A stretch of DNA of 64,000 bases from assembly GCF_000247815.1 (NCBI RefSeq), contig NC_021683.1, positions 7,696,148 through 7,760,147 of the forward strand. Reading direction: 5' to 3'. The position numbers were made by a program, and so were the translations under genes. The notes below the pieces were generated by a model, which worked only from the letters and a program-made list of their open reading frames with translations, searched no databases and was not told where the DNA came from. Positions 9,130 through 24,100 of the stretch are shown piece by piece. The stretch's first letter is position 1. Each line of letters opens with the position of its first letter. The stretch comes from Ficedula albicollis. Its lineage: Eukaryota; Chordata; Aves; Passeriformes; Muscicapidae.

Positions 9130-12100
9130 GATTTGGGTGAAGCTGTCCCTGAGGTGAAGGTCCAACGTGCTCGAAGAAATGGCTGGAGCTGGCCCCTGCA
9201 CCTGTTCCAGATCATCGCCTGGCTGCTGTTCCTCTTCTTTGCTCTGGTTGGCTTTGGGATCCTGGTTCCTCTCCTGCCCCGCCACTGGCTGCCCGCTGGT
9301 TATATCGTATCCTTGGGTCCACGGGAGAACATGGGCTGCTACAAACTATCACTGGGGGGTTTTAACAGCGCTTGTTACCTACCACAGAAAGCATAGGAGA
9401 AATGCACCTGAGCCAGAATGTTTCTCTGAATTGCAGCCATCATCTTGATCATTTCCTGACTATAAAAAAACATTTGTTTTGAGATCCTTACTTTAGATCA
9501 CTGTTCAATGTTCTGCTTGTCTCCATCATCATTCTGCATTAAGGTTACTACCTTTGCCTCCAGTGCTCTTCTGTTGCTTCTGCCTATGTGTCTCCTTTGC
9601 TTTGTATTATTCTTTTACACATGTGCTGCAGGGTTTGAGGGAAGTCGTACAACAAAAGCGCCTCCTGAAACATCCTTGTTGTGAAGGCAGCCCCACCTCT
9701 CTGTGCTGACTGGGTGAGTCATGAAAGGCAGCTTGACATACTCGTGGTTCTGTGGTAGGTTGCTTGTGATGGCTCACACTGGATGTTCCCCCTGGGTGCT
9801 CTCCTGTGTTCGGTAGAAAATCTGGGAGTGATAGACAAGGTGGTGTGATGTGAACCTCAGGATCTCTTGGGACAGTCTTGAGCAGCACTTTAGTACACAT
9901 CTAACAAAGACAGTGAAGGGTCTGGAGGAGAAGCAGCTGAGAACACTTGGCTTGTTCAGCCTGGAGCAGCTGGGGAGTGATCCCAGTGTTCCCAGTGCTC
10001 CCAGAGCCATCTGTACTATCACCTGTGCCCAGGGAAGGGACTTCGGCAAGACCAGACCTTGTTCTAAAGAGATGGGGTGTGCACTTACATCATTTATACA
10101 TCTGAAACAGATGCCTCTAAGTCTTTGATATGTTTGGGATGATTTTGCTTATGATTGTTATGGTTTTTACACCTGCATGATTTAGACATTAATATAATTA
10201 GCTCAGTGGTCTTACATCTACTTAGCTTGCTCAAATCCTTGCTGTTATCACAGTTCAAACCTTGTGAATTTGTCTACCAAATATCTTAATAATGCAATCT
10301 AAAGTTACTCTCAATTCAACAGATTGATACTTTATCAAGTTTTACTTCCAGTTAATAATGCACTAAATTCTGTTAGTGCCGAAGGCAAATCTCTTCCTGA
10401 TCTGCTCCACCAGCCATCAGAGCTCCAGTGAGCTGAACCTCTCAGAGGCCTCCTTTTTTAACTTACTACACTGATCTATTTTTCATAGGTCTTAGTGTGG
10501 TCAATGATGTGCACATCTGGGTCTATAGAAACGATGACAAATCCTGGGTCCTTTGTAGGAGCCTGTTTTAAAGGTGTGCTCCTCTTCCTTGGGATTCTAA
10601 GGAAAAGGAAAGCAAGATAATCAATACTACTTCCTTGATGTGACCTTTTTCTTCTTGGAAGTCTGGTCCAGTGAAAGGGCATGTGCACAGTCTTAACCAT
10701 GCTCCTTTCCAAGGAGTCTGTATGGACTAAGAAGCTTGGACCTATGTCAGCAATCTGTGCTTGGGGTCAGATTCTGGTAAGTACAGGTAACTTTTGAAGA
10801 CATTCTGTGCTAGGAAGGATGCTTCTGCAGGGCAAAGTAGTACATAATGAGGAGGGATGTTCCTGTAGATTTAGTTATCTTTTTCCAGAGGATATTTATT
10901 ACAAGGCAAATGTCTCTATCAATAACATTCAGATTAAAGCTCAGGTGCAATCAGTTATGCAGCAATTTCTAATTCTATGCCATAAATTTCTCATCTGTGT
11001 GGGATTTGTGCATTATGGAATAAAAGATGTGTGTTAAATCCTTAACTGTGTACTTCAGTGTCCAGGAGTGTGTTTTATCTACCATTTAGTTGTTCATCTT
11101 ACTGCAGTTTCCATTGATCCTGCCGATGCAAATGTGCGAGAAAAAAACTATCTGGGGCCTCTGGCCACCTTCAACCGTAACCAGCATGCACATGTCATTG
11201 AGAACCATCACTGCCATGTCTGTGATGTGGATGTGTAAGTATCTTTTCTTTCTACTGCTCTGTCTTCTTCACCATTGCATTTCACCATTAGTCCTTAATG
11301 TCAGACTATAAGATTTGAAATTCAGCTGCTACAGTGCAAGTTAAGCTTCATTGTGTGGCAGGGTTCAGGTAGTTGGGTAGGGGCCTTTTGTGAAATGTGC
11401 ACAGGGTTCTGTGTTTTATTTCATTACTCAAGTTGTGTGGAGAAGGCTGTAGTGTGCCATGTTCCCTAAGTGTTGGTGTTTTACCTAACAGTGTGTAACA
11501 ACTCTGTGTGTGTGTGTGTGTGTGTGTGCTTGTCTCTGGCTGGATGCTGGCCAGTTGCAGGAAATTCTTGGAAGACAGGCATTAAGATCAAGTTGTGTAG
11601 TACTGCTGAAGAGATTCAAATAAGAATTCAGCAATCTCCGAATTAAAAACCACGCAGTGCAATGAAAGGTGAATTTTGTAGTGTTTGGGATTGTGGTCCA
11701 GCAGTGCCAGATAAGTTTGGGAGATTAAGTACTCCTGATGCAGAAGGTTTACTCACTATTACCAGGATCTCTCCTGCTGTATCCCCCTGTGTTTGAGTCA
11801 CTGAAAAGTCATAGTAATGAGTTGGTGCTGCCATGCTGATGCCACCCTTTCTTTGGCAGGAGTGCCAAGTCAAAGCACTGTGGAACTTGCAACAAGTGTG
11901 TGTGTGGCTTTGATCATCACTGCAAATGGCTCAACAACTGTGTGGGAGAGAGGAATTACTGGTAAGAGTAATTCTCACCAGTGTTGAAGCACAACAGTGC
12001 ATCAATAATGTGGCTCCTTCTCTTTCCAAGGTTCTCCTTTATCTCAGTCCAGTCTGTACTTAGCCATGCAGAGCCAGTTTTCTTTTATCCCCTGGCTGAA

Positions 12101-15100
12101 TAGAATCCGTCTTGAGAAAACTAGATGGAAAATACAAGCATAATAATGACATTCAAATAGCCAGGGATAAAATTCCTAAACTTAGAATGTTGTAGCTGAA
12201 CATCTGTAAGTAAAAACAGAGAACATAGAGTTATTATCTGGTACTTGGAAAAGCTTACAGGGTGTTAATTGAGTGTCCTTAGTGCTTCTGAAAGCTGGAG
12301 TAGGAACGGAACATGATGGTGCTGTTCCAATTTGAAACAACCTGCATTCAGATCATGTGTGTTCCCTACAAGGCTTGCCAGTTGGCAGGAGTCACAGCAG
12401 CATATAGGGACCTCTAATCCATGCCAGGTTTGAGATAAGATTAAGAAGACTGTCAGTGATGCTTCTCAATTTACTTTCCTGCACTTAAACCCCATGGAAA
12501 GCAAAGTGGTGGTGTTGCTGGGTGCCATGTTACACTGCCTTCAGATTTTGTGCAGGGAGCTCTTTGTCCTAGATATACTTGACTGTTTTGTAACCATGGT
12601 TGCACTAAAGGGTCACAGTTTAGTCCCTCAGAATAACAAATAATAAGTAAAGCTGTTCACCATATCTATAGTAAGTGTAAGAAAGCGTGACAGTAATTTA
12701 AGATAGCTGTCTCTATATCTTTATTAGAGGCTGGCATATTGAATTGTATGTGTGATGTTATTGAAGCCACTGAAACCTCTCCCTTTCCTGGCAGGCTCTT
12801 TTTGAATAGTGTGCTGTCTGCCATTCTGGGCCTGGGGCTTCTGCTGCTCGTTGCTTTCTACGTCTTTGTGGAGTTCTTCGTCGACCCCACGGTGCTTCGC
12901 TCTGACCAGCACTTTGATGGTACAGCAGTGCTTCACATGAGCATCCTGGGAATCAGCCAGCATGTCTTGATGAGGGTTTGGATTCTATGAGCTCTTCCTC
13001 TGAGGAGGAACTCCATTCCTTACTGAAATAACAGAAATTTTATATTTCTGTTAGAGTATCTCTGCTCAGCTGGATGGAATGTCTTTCCTTACAGAGATGA
13101 TTGCTCTTATAAAAGCCCTGCAGACACCAGATTTCTTAGGCTTCCAGTGCACAATGGACCCATTGTGCAGCTACTTTTGAGTTAACAAGATTTCCAGCTG
13201 TAAAGTTTATTTAGAGATAATTCATACCTGGACAATCTACTTACCTCTAACTCTGTTTTACAGCTTTGAAGAACCACATGGACCGCTGGTTTGTGTTTCT
13301 TCCTGCATCTCCTGTTGAGACTCGGGCACCTGCCATTTTGGTGACAGCTGGGATTTTTATTCTTCTGAGCCTAGTGACCGTGATCCTGCTGGGACACCTC
13401 TTGACCTTTCACATCTATCTCTGTAGGTGTTTTGTTCCTGTCATCTACACCCCCACTTCATTTTTGCTTATCTTCTACTCATCCTGCATTTTCTGTGTGT
13501 TCACCTGTGTCATTATTATATACCCATTGTGCAAGATTGCCATTGAAAATGTGCAAAATTTGGATTTAACATTATATTTCTGAGTTCCCCCCTGTACCAG
13601 GTAGCTTATCAGTGCATCTGTAATGTGGGGCTTGTGTTGGGCCTCTGCAGCCATATTCAAGCTATGCTGTCCTGAAACTGAAAGCACATGGGAGGGTATT
13701 GGAGAGTCCAAGTGGGATGAACTGGTCAATTCCAGCTTAGTGCCAGTGATGGAAGATTCAAATTGACTCCATGTATGGCCTTTGTGAGTATTCTCACAGT
13801 GCTCCCCAGTACTTCTGTTGTGTGAGAGAGCCTGTTTTTTCCCTTACCCCAGAGAAATGCAGATGTACGGAGCTAAATTTCTGATTGGAGCACTGCCAGG
13901 TTAAGGTCCCTTTATGGAAATTGTACCGTATTGATACAAGAAGATTTGTGGAATTCAGAGGAAGAGGCTTTCAGAAAGGCTTCTCTTTAGATCTGCTGCC
14001 TACTGCTCTGTCAAGAAAGGATATTTATGTTTTTTTATGTAGAGGTGGGCATCAAGAACTTTTTTTCAGCCATCGTCTAAAATTAAGCCAATGCTTTTTG
14101 GCTGCTGATGAAAGTCATGATAGGGAAAGATCTTACATTTGCAGTAGTTGGCGGTGCCAGAAGGGGAAAGAAGGGATGTGGTGGAAGAGAAGTGAGGACA
14201 GCGGTTACAGAGAATCCTTGGATGGATTTTCAGGTTCTCAGTCAACAGACCAGCAGATGCCAACACAAACTAGGTCAGCACAAACCAGCATGGCTCCAGA
14301 AGCAAAACAGTCGCACTGCTGAAGTGTAATGTTCGATAGGAGAGTTCCCCAGCTGGCATGGACAGTGCCCTCAGTGAGGACACTGATCATCATTTTCTTC
14401 TAGAGCCTCTTTGAGCTTGACTGAATTTTGGGCGTGCTGCAATTTTACTTCCTTGGTAGAATTTGACAGTGGTTTTTCTGGGTTAATGGCACTGCCTGGA
14501 GATTTGAAAGGTTCATCTAGCACTTTTAAAAGACAAAAAGCGTAACAAAGCTCCAGGAAGGTTTCTTCTGAATGAAACAGGATTATTCTGTTTAGTCCAG
14601 TGGTGTTTATTCTGTCCTTGTGTGCAGCTTCCACAAGAGGGTGCTCCCTGCCTGAGATAATGACCTGCTTTATCTGTCAGACAGAAACCTCTGCGTGTGC
14701 CGCTAGTTGTGCTCTGGGCTTGGGGGAGATTTTGCTGCTCTTGTCTTGGAGTGATTCTTTTTCCTTTTTCAGAATAAATTTCAAGCTAAATTAACTTCTA
14801 CTTTTAATTCTACTTCTATTTTTAAATCTTTATCTTCCATCTTACGTGGAAACAGAATTATTGCTAATGTTTTTAACATTTTATTGCATCTGCTGCCCTA
14901 GTGAAACTGTTCCCAGATGTGCAGAATGTAATGTGTAAGCCCTTGCTTTGAAGGAGGAGTGTCACCACACTGAAGCCTTTATTGTGTGCTGTATATGAGT
15001 ATGCATTACTACTGGGCTTCAGGGAGACAAAGGATGTCAGAACTTAAACTCCTCTTATTTCATACCTGTAATTGTCAATAGTCTCCTCTGAATGTTTTAA

Positions 15101-18100
15101 GGCAGATAGTGTTTTAATTTCATTTTTTTGGGACTCGAAATACACTTTACCAATTCAAATGTAATAAGTGTTGGTCAGTATTTCTTCATATACCTTTTTG
15201 TTTTACAATAATTAAATAACAGAAATTAAATAGCGCCCGTGTGAGTGGTACTACCTTTAGGCTTAAGTCAGGTATGACTATTAAAATTTAGTATCTAGTT
15301 TTGTTACAAGCACAGTGAAAATTTCAGTTACTCTCCAGGTTTTAGTTACTCACTATGATCACTCAAAGAAAGTAGGTTATTCTCAAAATAGTAGGTCCAT
15401 GTATTCAGAATTACTAGTCTTGATTCAGACTCAGTTCTGGAGGCATTTGGTGAAGCATGGTACTTCTTAAGCTTGGAGGGAGAATATTTTTTTTCTTCAA
15501 TACCAAGAGGCTGATAACAGTATAAAAAGAAAAAATGGTAGGAATATAGGAAAGCATATAGAGTTATTCACAGACTGATTATATTTTGCATGTTATGTGC
15601 TGCAGTGTTATCTGGCCAGAAAATGCAGTATTTTAACTAAATAACTCTAATAAAAATTTTAAAAGCTACACTATAAGTATTCAGAAACCAACAAAATCCA
15701 AATTAAAAATTGTTACTAGGCCTTTGCTTATGAAGCAACATTCTGTTTTTCAAAGAAAGTGAAGGGTGCCATTCTAGGAGCACTTGCCAGCACCCTGCAC
15801 TGTCCCTGTTAAGTAATCACTTGGCTACAGACTCACATTCATCTCTATGTTCTCTCTTCTTGGCCAAATGGATCCTGAAATTTTATTTCTTCATAAGGTG
15901 ATTGCTTTAGCAGAGGGGCACCTCTCCTCTGTTTTCCCTCACTTCTCTGTGTAGTAGTCCCGTGTTTAGGGCATGGTTTTGAGAGGTAAGATATCAGTGA
16001 TATAAATATCTTCAGACAGAGGGAGGATTTTAATCCAGCCAATTCTAGGCATCTGCTTTAACTGCTGTGCACTAAAGCCCTTCTGTATCCATTTCTGGGG
16101 TTTATTCCCTAAAAATACTGAAAAGGGACAGAATGGGAAGAATGTCTGTGTTTTGGACTCTTTTGGGTCTCAAGAAACTAAGTTGCTCAGAAATGTCACA
16201 TGCTTTTGGTCATTCATGAAAGCAGATGTGTTTGCATGGGGACCTGGAGAGCTCATAAAGTCAGGGACATGTGGACTCTGGGCACATCTGTTTGGCATGA
16301 GGCAAGCTGTGCATTTGATGTTCACTGATTTGCACATTAAGTGTCTCAATCACTACAGGACACACTAACCTGCTCAATTTCTTCTCTCCATTTAGCACCA
16401 CATACCTTCTGATTGCTCACTGAGCTTTTGTACAGTACAAATCTTAAGCCTGTTGGGCATGAATAATGGATTTGGCCTGAAATTAACTGAACAAATTACT
16501 ACAGTATAGAAGGCTGTACCATTCTGTGACACTTCAGAATAGCAGGACTGTAAGAAAGCATTGTGATGGTGGTAATAAAGGATATAGTAGGATGTACAGT
16601 GCACAGGTACTTTTGGCTTAGATTATCAGTTTCTTCATGTTTATAGTTACTATTTGATTGTATAGTTATCCAGCATGTTTGTGTAAGTGCAGTCAGGGTG
16701 GGGCCTTTCCTGTGCTGACAGGTCTCTTTCTTCCCTTTCAGTGTGGCACAAGCTGACTACGTATGAGTACATCCTGCAGCAGCGTCCCCAGCAGCAGCCA
16801 GACAAGGCAGACAAGAAACAGGACTCTTGTTCCTCCCAAGTGAGACCCAGTCAGGTACTCATCCTACTTTCAATCCATTTCCCAAAAACAGCCTTGCTTG
16901 TTTGCAGTGTAAACTTTGCTTCACTTTCTTGAGCTCCATACTTTAAAGGCAGTTGCTAGAGGTAAGACTTCAGAGGTACTTTGATGGAGTTGAGTGGGAT
17001 GTGAAAGAGTGCAAGCCCTGTAATTCCATGAACACTTTAGGTGTAAGCAAGTACTGCTTTCAAAGGAATCAATCCCACCCACTCTCTTCCTCCACCACTT
17101 GTTTTGGGCCCTGCATTATCTTGTCTCTTCTGCCAGCACAGCTGTTCATTAGGACAGGGTGGGGGAACTCATCTGAGTAACAATAAACTTTATTAAAAAA
17201 ATAGTTGAGCTGGCCCAGCTCCCTCCCATTTGGTTCACCAAGCAGTCACATAAATGCCTGGCTCAGCACAAATGAGGGTGACTGAAGAGTGGGAAGAATC
17301 CTCTCCCTGAAAAGGACAGGACCATCTGTTGGGGTGGCACTGCACATCTTGGGCCTTGTGTCATGACTCCACATGAGACAGGCTCTAGGGCTGGAGAAAC
17401 TGGGGCTAATCACTGAGCAGCTAGTAACACCAGTAATTTAACCATCTTCAAAGTGAAAAGGACACAAGTTTTTCAGAAATGACCCAGATATCTGCTTTTC
17501 TTTGAAATGAGTCTGTATAATGATAAGGGTCCTTGTTATTACCATGATGTTGATCTATATCTCTGTAAAAAGAGTTCTACAAGCTCTTACATGCTACTAG
17601 ACTCTGCAGAGGCGGATATATCAGGCTCTGAACTGAGAGATTCAGTGTAATTTATTTTGCTAAAAGGCAAAATAAATTATTGGATTAACTCAGATTTTGA
17701 CTGGACACATTCTGTACTGACTTTAGCAGGGGCTTGAACTGGAAATTTCCTGGTCTAAATTATTCTGTGATGCTCAATCATGTGTAACTTTTCATTTTAT
17801 GCAAGTAAGTTATCCACTATACAATTGGTTTTATATTTCATAAGAAATTAATTAAATACAAGCTTCATCCTGTAGATATTCTCTGCAGAGATACTGGGAT
17901 GTCTCTGGATTAATCCGTAGTTCTTCCTTATCAAAGCAAAGGGGAAAGTGAGTTCATTCAGTTTTGTATAATATGAAGTCCCTAGCTTTTCATATATATT
18001 TTTTACTGTTTCGGAAATGTTGAACTTTTAGTTTAAACAGAGGTTTCCATAACAACAAAAAATATTTGGCACTTTGTTTCACAGAGCTTTACTTACTATG

Positions 18101-21100
18101 AAAATTAAAACAGTAATAAAACATTTGCTCTAATCATCTAGTTACTGAATTTTAATTGATACTGAAAAGGTATTTGAACATGGACTTCATGTGTTTGTGC
18201 ACATTTGGGATGTTGGCATTCAGTGATGTTCTCCTGTCTGCACTGGTTCTTATCTAGATATGTGTGAATATGGTTAATTTGAAGCAGCAAGGTGAAAAGG
18301 AATTTAGTGTTTCAGGACTGCAGTTAGGACCTTGGGGAACAAGAAAGACTGGATGATGCCCAGTAACATTGTTAAGAAAAATGTTAACCCACCAGATTTT
18401 CCTTGTTTCTTACATAGCAACCAGAGATAAACACAAACAAATAGATTGGAGTAGGAGGACACCAAGTGACTTGCCTTTTGTGAGCTGTGTTGAATACAGC
18501 CTTCTTTAGCTTGAACACTGCAACCCTTTGTAATTGATCCAACATGTTGTAAGCATAAAATGTAAATCATCCTCTTCCCACTTTTGTCTGAACTGTTCAT
18601 TCATTTTAGGGACTAAGAAGAAACATGCATTTCCCCTTTAATGCTTGTTTTTGAGCCTTATTCAAGCTTGGGTGTTGATTTTGGCTTCAGTTTTCCGTGT
18701 TGGTCTTTGGCTGTGTTCAGGTTAAAGGATTCTTGTTCAGGATAAAGGATCCTTATGTACTTCTACGATCCACAAAGTAAGAGCCCTAATTTTGCACAAT
18801 TAAGTGGTTCAGATGTCACAAGAAATGCAAAACTGTTGGACACATTGGGCCTTTGCTTCTATTACCATACCTAAAGCAGGATGTGCAAGTAACCATTTTT
18901 TCTGTAGTCATTTGCAGTCCAAAGAAATATAAACTAAACCAAACCCTATGCTTTAGTGCATAATTGCATTCAAGCCAGGGAGCTGGCTTTCATATGAGGC
19001 CAGCTGGGATGTGATTCTTCTCACATTCCTAAAGCTTTGAACTTGCTTTGGAAACTGATTCAGGTTGGTGGGGTTTGAGTTTAAATGCTAAACACAGATT
19101 TTACTCTTCTACTCTTCTACTTTTAAGCTTCCCTTACATTTTCAATATTGTCTCTTTCTTCCAATGTTGATGTAAGATGAACTTTGCCTTCACTCTCAGC
19201 CTCAGACCCACTTTCCTTGAGACAAGAACTTTTTTTTCCTGTTCTATTATGTTTCCCCTCCAGACAGACAGCACTTCAGGGCACTTCCTGACACTGAAGT
19301 GGCTGATAAGGGCAGCTGCAGTGGGCAAGGGAGCTGAATCCATCCTGGGCTTGGGGTGGACCTTGGGGTGGTCACAGCCAGAACTTGGTGAATGTGGCCA
19401 GGATTTGCACGGGGCAGAACTTGGGCAGTCTGTCAATCCAGCAGTCTGCTTTCAGCAGAAGCAGCAGCTGCATCCTGACAACCCAGCTGCAAAGGGTGGC
19501 TTGTCTTGGTGGAAGGATTCTGACTCTCCTGTTAACTGCCTGGGAGCAGAGGGAGGCTTGGACTCTGTGCTGTGGCTGTAGCTTGTGTCACACTGTGAGA
19601 GAACATTGTATTTTCTACTGATTGAGTCTCATTTGTTTTTGTAGTCAGCTCTAATACTTTACTTTCATTTATGTGGCTGCTTTCGTTCTACATTATTTAT
19701 AGAAGCCTGAAATTAACAAAATGGATTTAAAAAGGCTCTTTCATTCCCTGCTTGGAAAGAAATTATCCATGTTGTTCTCAAGATGAATCATTTATTAAGC
19801 TCCCTTGAAATGCCAGTCCTGCAGTCCTGTTTGTGTGCTGTGGACATTGAGTCCTGATTGTTTTCAGTTATTCTGTGCAGTGGGATATCTCCTGCTGCAG
19901 CTCATTTCAGCCATGACCTGCTTCCCTCTGAAAAGACCTGCATCTCCTGCCTGTACACTCACAGTGACATGAGACTGTGTCTGGTCTCCTTCCCTTGTGA
20001 CTCAGGTGCATGAGGCCTGAATGTAAATCTTGATTGTAAACGTCCCAAGGAGCTGTGAGGAGACATTTGTGTACACTGTGTTCACTTGGTGATGAGTGAT
20101 GATCTGACCTGAGTTACAAGTTCCAATTGAAACACATGTGGTAAATTTCTGCAGATTATTAATCTTGCACTTGGGTAAATTTTTAAATAAGAAAGTAATA
20201 TTTTTGATTGATAAACTAACTACTTTCAGATGTTATGTGACCACCTATAAAACAGATGAAATTATTTTTTTCTCTTTTTATTTGCCTTTCCTTTATATTC
20301 GTAACATCTGAAATAATTTCTTGGGTGCCACTGAATGTGCAGCTCCATTAATTGTTTTCTAGTTCAGAGTCTGTTGCTTTGTACTGTTTTTCCCACATGC
20401 TCCACTTTCCATCTTTACCTCTGGCAATATTTATTTTTGGTGCCATTTTACCAGCCTGTAATTTAATATTGCAAAGGTCTTTCGCAGTTCTTTGTGGCTG
20501 GCTTTCATTTTTAATGCCTTACATCAGGGAGTGTCATCACCAGGCTTCTCACTGCTCCGCTCTTTTGTTGATTGTTTATGAATTTATTGAAGTGCAGAGG
20601 CCCTGGATCTCTCAGGAACCCATTTGTGGCGTGTCCAACTTTGACTTCATTTTCTCAAATTTGCTGATCAGGCTGTTCTGAAAAATTGGTCTTCATGACC
20701 TTGCTTTAGTTATTTTTTAAGCTAATGCTTATCACATTTTAAATCCTTCCATCTTAACCTAAAAGTTACTTTTGTTACTTTAAAATATCTTTATAATCAC
20801 TGAACAGTGAAAAATACTTATGAAGAAGTTCTCTTGATGATTATTCAAGTTTAAGAGCAGCTGGTAAGTGGTGTCAATGTTCTACTGAGCATGGTTTATC
20901 CTTTTTTGATAACAGGATTTCATACTCCTCATCCCTTGGTACTCTGACCATCTTAACTGGTGCTTTTGAGGGAGAACTCGGGTTCCTTTCCTGTAATGCA
21001 GCACTTGGATTTAGGAGACTTATTCTCATAATGTGTCTGAATATATGCAGTTTTCAGGTTCAGCTGTTATTACTCTGAGCTCATCCATACCTGAGGCAAA

Positions 21101-24100
21101 TAAGCAATATATCACACCCATTTTTAAAAATCAGCAGGTCTTAGCCATACAGGGTCACACAAGAAATAGAAAACACTTTATGTTTTTCCTGTGTATTTCA
21201 CACTTCCATCTCCCTCACCTCCATTTTGCATTTAAAAGACATTTTTTGCATTCACTGCAGAGCTCCTCAGATTGAACTCTGTAACTAATGGAAGCTTTAA
21301 GTGGTATTTTGAATGTGGTCCCAAGAAATGACTAAGCTGATCTCTGTGAGTGTGATTTGGTTTTGAGTCACATGAAATACTGACTGGACTAAATTAATTA
21401 ATCAAAGACTTCTAATTGTGCCAATCTTGGTTTTCCATCTTCTTAAGCAGCAGTTTCCTACAGTGCTACCTGTAAGGACAAAAGATGTCTGACATGAGGA
21501 GAAAGAGTACATCTGTAATGAAAATCCCTCTTCTCTCCTGTAATCATGTTAGTCTCAAAATGTTTGTTTGTTTGTTTGTTTGTTTTCCCCTAGGAAGCAG
21601 ATTTATTATCAGGTAATCATGGCTATGCAGACCCTGGAATTCAAGTAGAGGAATTTTCAACAGTAACTTCAGGAAAAAGGTGAGAAGAGTCGAGGATAAG
21701 ATTCTCCCAGCAGCATGTGTGATGAATGGGAAATTGCTGTCAAGGTCACTGATGGGCCCTAAGATAAAAGTACTTAGAAGGATAGGGAGCACCAGTGTTT
21801 TGAGCAAGGCATGATGAAATCTTTCAGGAGGGTAGATACCTGCAGGAATACTTGCCTTCCCTCTCCTGGGAAAATAGCATTCCTAGGATACTCTCTTTAG
21901 GCTCTTTTGTATTACATATTTTATATTAATCTGGTTTCTATTAATTTTTTATATTAAAATTCCTTTAAGGGTGGCTGATCTGTCCTCTACTCCTCTATTG
22001 AGCTCATTATAGTTACATGATTTGAGATTGTAGAGAAATGCATCACAAGAATTACAAGTTTATCAGAAGGCAAGCACTCATGGGAAAACAGCATCCTTGT
22101 CTCTTAATTAGTCCTTTCCTGTTAACTTGTGTCCCTGGGGATTTCCTTCTTGTTTTGCACAATTGTGCAGGAAAAGTTCTCCTGCAGTTTTACTGGGAGT
22201 GCTGTGTAAGGCGGGGGAGGCTGTGATCAGCCTGATCTGTACGTGCAGGCAAAGAGGGCATCGGATTTAAGTCCTGTCTTAGGGAATCACTTTGTGTGTC
22301 TGCTGTGTTTTTAGCTTTCCAAAGCTCTATGTCCATAACCAAGGAGATGACCCCAAGCAGAGCTCGTCCCCTGAGTCCCCATCTTTTCACTCTGTGCCCC
22401 CTTCTCAGGTAAGGAGGATTTGCCACACACCCAAGCTGCTGCTGACAACCCACCCAGGTGCCTGGGCATGCTCACTCTAGAGCAGGCTGTGCTTAGCCCC
22501 TGTTCACACAGGCTCTGCCTCCCCTCAGTGTGTGTCTGCAGCTGTGGCTGTGCCCTGCAGTCACCAAATCCAGGTGATGTTCTCCTGCCTCTGCTCACAG
22601 GCGTGATCAGAGCTATCCTGCAGTTCCTTCATAAGCTCACAGCTGTAACACAGCTGCAATCCAAAGCCTTGCTGCCCCAGTGCAGCCCAGTGACTCTGAC
22701 TATACTGCTTTGTGGATGTAAGAAGCTCTGCATGTTTTTGTAGAGCAAAATCCAGCAGTTAAATGTTCAAATAAAGCACCTGCCCAGGGAAAGATGGTGT
22801 GTGTGGATATGGAGCTTGAGTGTACGGGACAGCTCCCCAGAGTCTTGGACTGTGCTCCTGATATTCAGGTATCTGCATCCAGATGCTCTCTCCTCTTGCT
22901 CAAATGGCAGGTGGTGGTGCTTTTCCTCTTTCCTCCAAGCTTATTAATCATTCTTGCCATCTAGACAGTAAGAAAAATTAGTTTTCATCTGTACTGTATT
23001 TGGGAAAAGTACTGTCTCTTTCTTGGGACATCCTGTGCTGTGTGAGTTCTGGTCCCCTCGTTTGGCTTTACAAATGCAAGTGACCAGTGTCTCATACAAC
23101 CCCCAGCTCTATGAGAAAACAGCTTAAGGGTATCTACACAGAGAGAGTCACTGTATGCAGATAATGTGGGGGTGTGTTCATTAAATGCCTGTTCTCTATT
23201 ACTGCTTCTTGGTAGCTCAGTCTTAAATGGTAAAATATTCTTGGACTTTGGTTAAACCTAGCACTCATTATTCCAAGTAGGAAGAATTTAAAAGGATAAC
23301 AAGTGAAAAAAATTGCCTCCTTACTTTGGGCTGGTGAAGTGACTTCCCTTCTCTTGGGTCACTTGCTTTCACAGCAACAGAAGAAAAGAAGAAAGAAAGT
23401 GCAGAAAACTTCTTCCTCAGCAATGGACAGTGGATCTAAAGGACATGCCACACCTCTGCCCTCATTCCCAGATCCCCCGTCAGGTGAGAGTGCACCAGTC
23501 AGCTTCCCTGCTGAATCTTGCAAAAATAATGTATGATTTGTTTTAACACTAGTGGATTGGCCATAGCAGAGTTCCTGGACTTGTTGATGTCTTTGTGGAA
23601 CTGAGAGATCTCTCTCTCCTTAAGGTTTCTTCTCCCTTTGTTTCCATCTGCAGAGTTCCCAGCCACAGCTGCTGCCACCTCACCTTCCCACAGCCCTCAC
23701 CTCTTAGGACCAGCTTTTCCTGTGAGAGCTGCTGTGTCCCCCAGCAGCATGGCCCTCATCCAGGCAGCAGGGCCCCCAGCTGACTATCACTCAGAGTCTG
23801 CTGAGTCTATGGATGAGAGTCCTGTGGCTCAGACTTACCTTGGGAGCCCAGTCCTTCAAGGGCCTCTTAAGAATATCTCAGGCAACTCTCAATATTATCC
23901 CTTGTCCACAGATAATTCCAGAGGAGTCAGGAAGAAGAGTTTTTATTCTGAGCACAAGGTCAAAAGGAGAAGCTGCCAGCAGGATCGACATGTAGAACGA
24001 GACCTGGAACTTTTTTCTAAGATTCCTGCTGTGTTTGTAAGTAAGAGCAGTGGAGAACCTCTTGTCCCTCAGCCCCAGCCCAGTGAGAGCACGTCCGAGC

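Noticed and set aside
9430..9475. TTGCAG followed by CATCATCTTGATCATTTCC as the missing ZDHHC1 transmembrane exon
   Set aside because: It reaches an in-frame stop (TGA) within a few codons, has no suitable donor, and does not resemble the expected residues.
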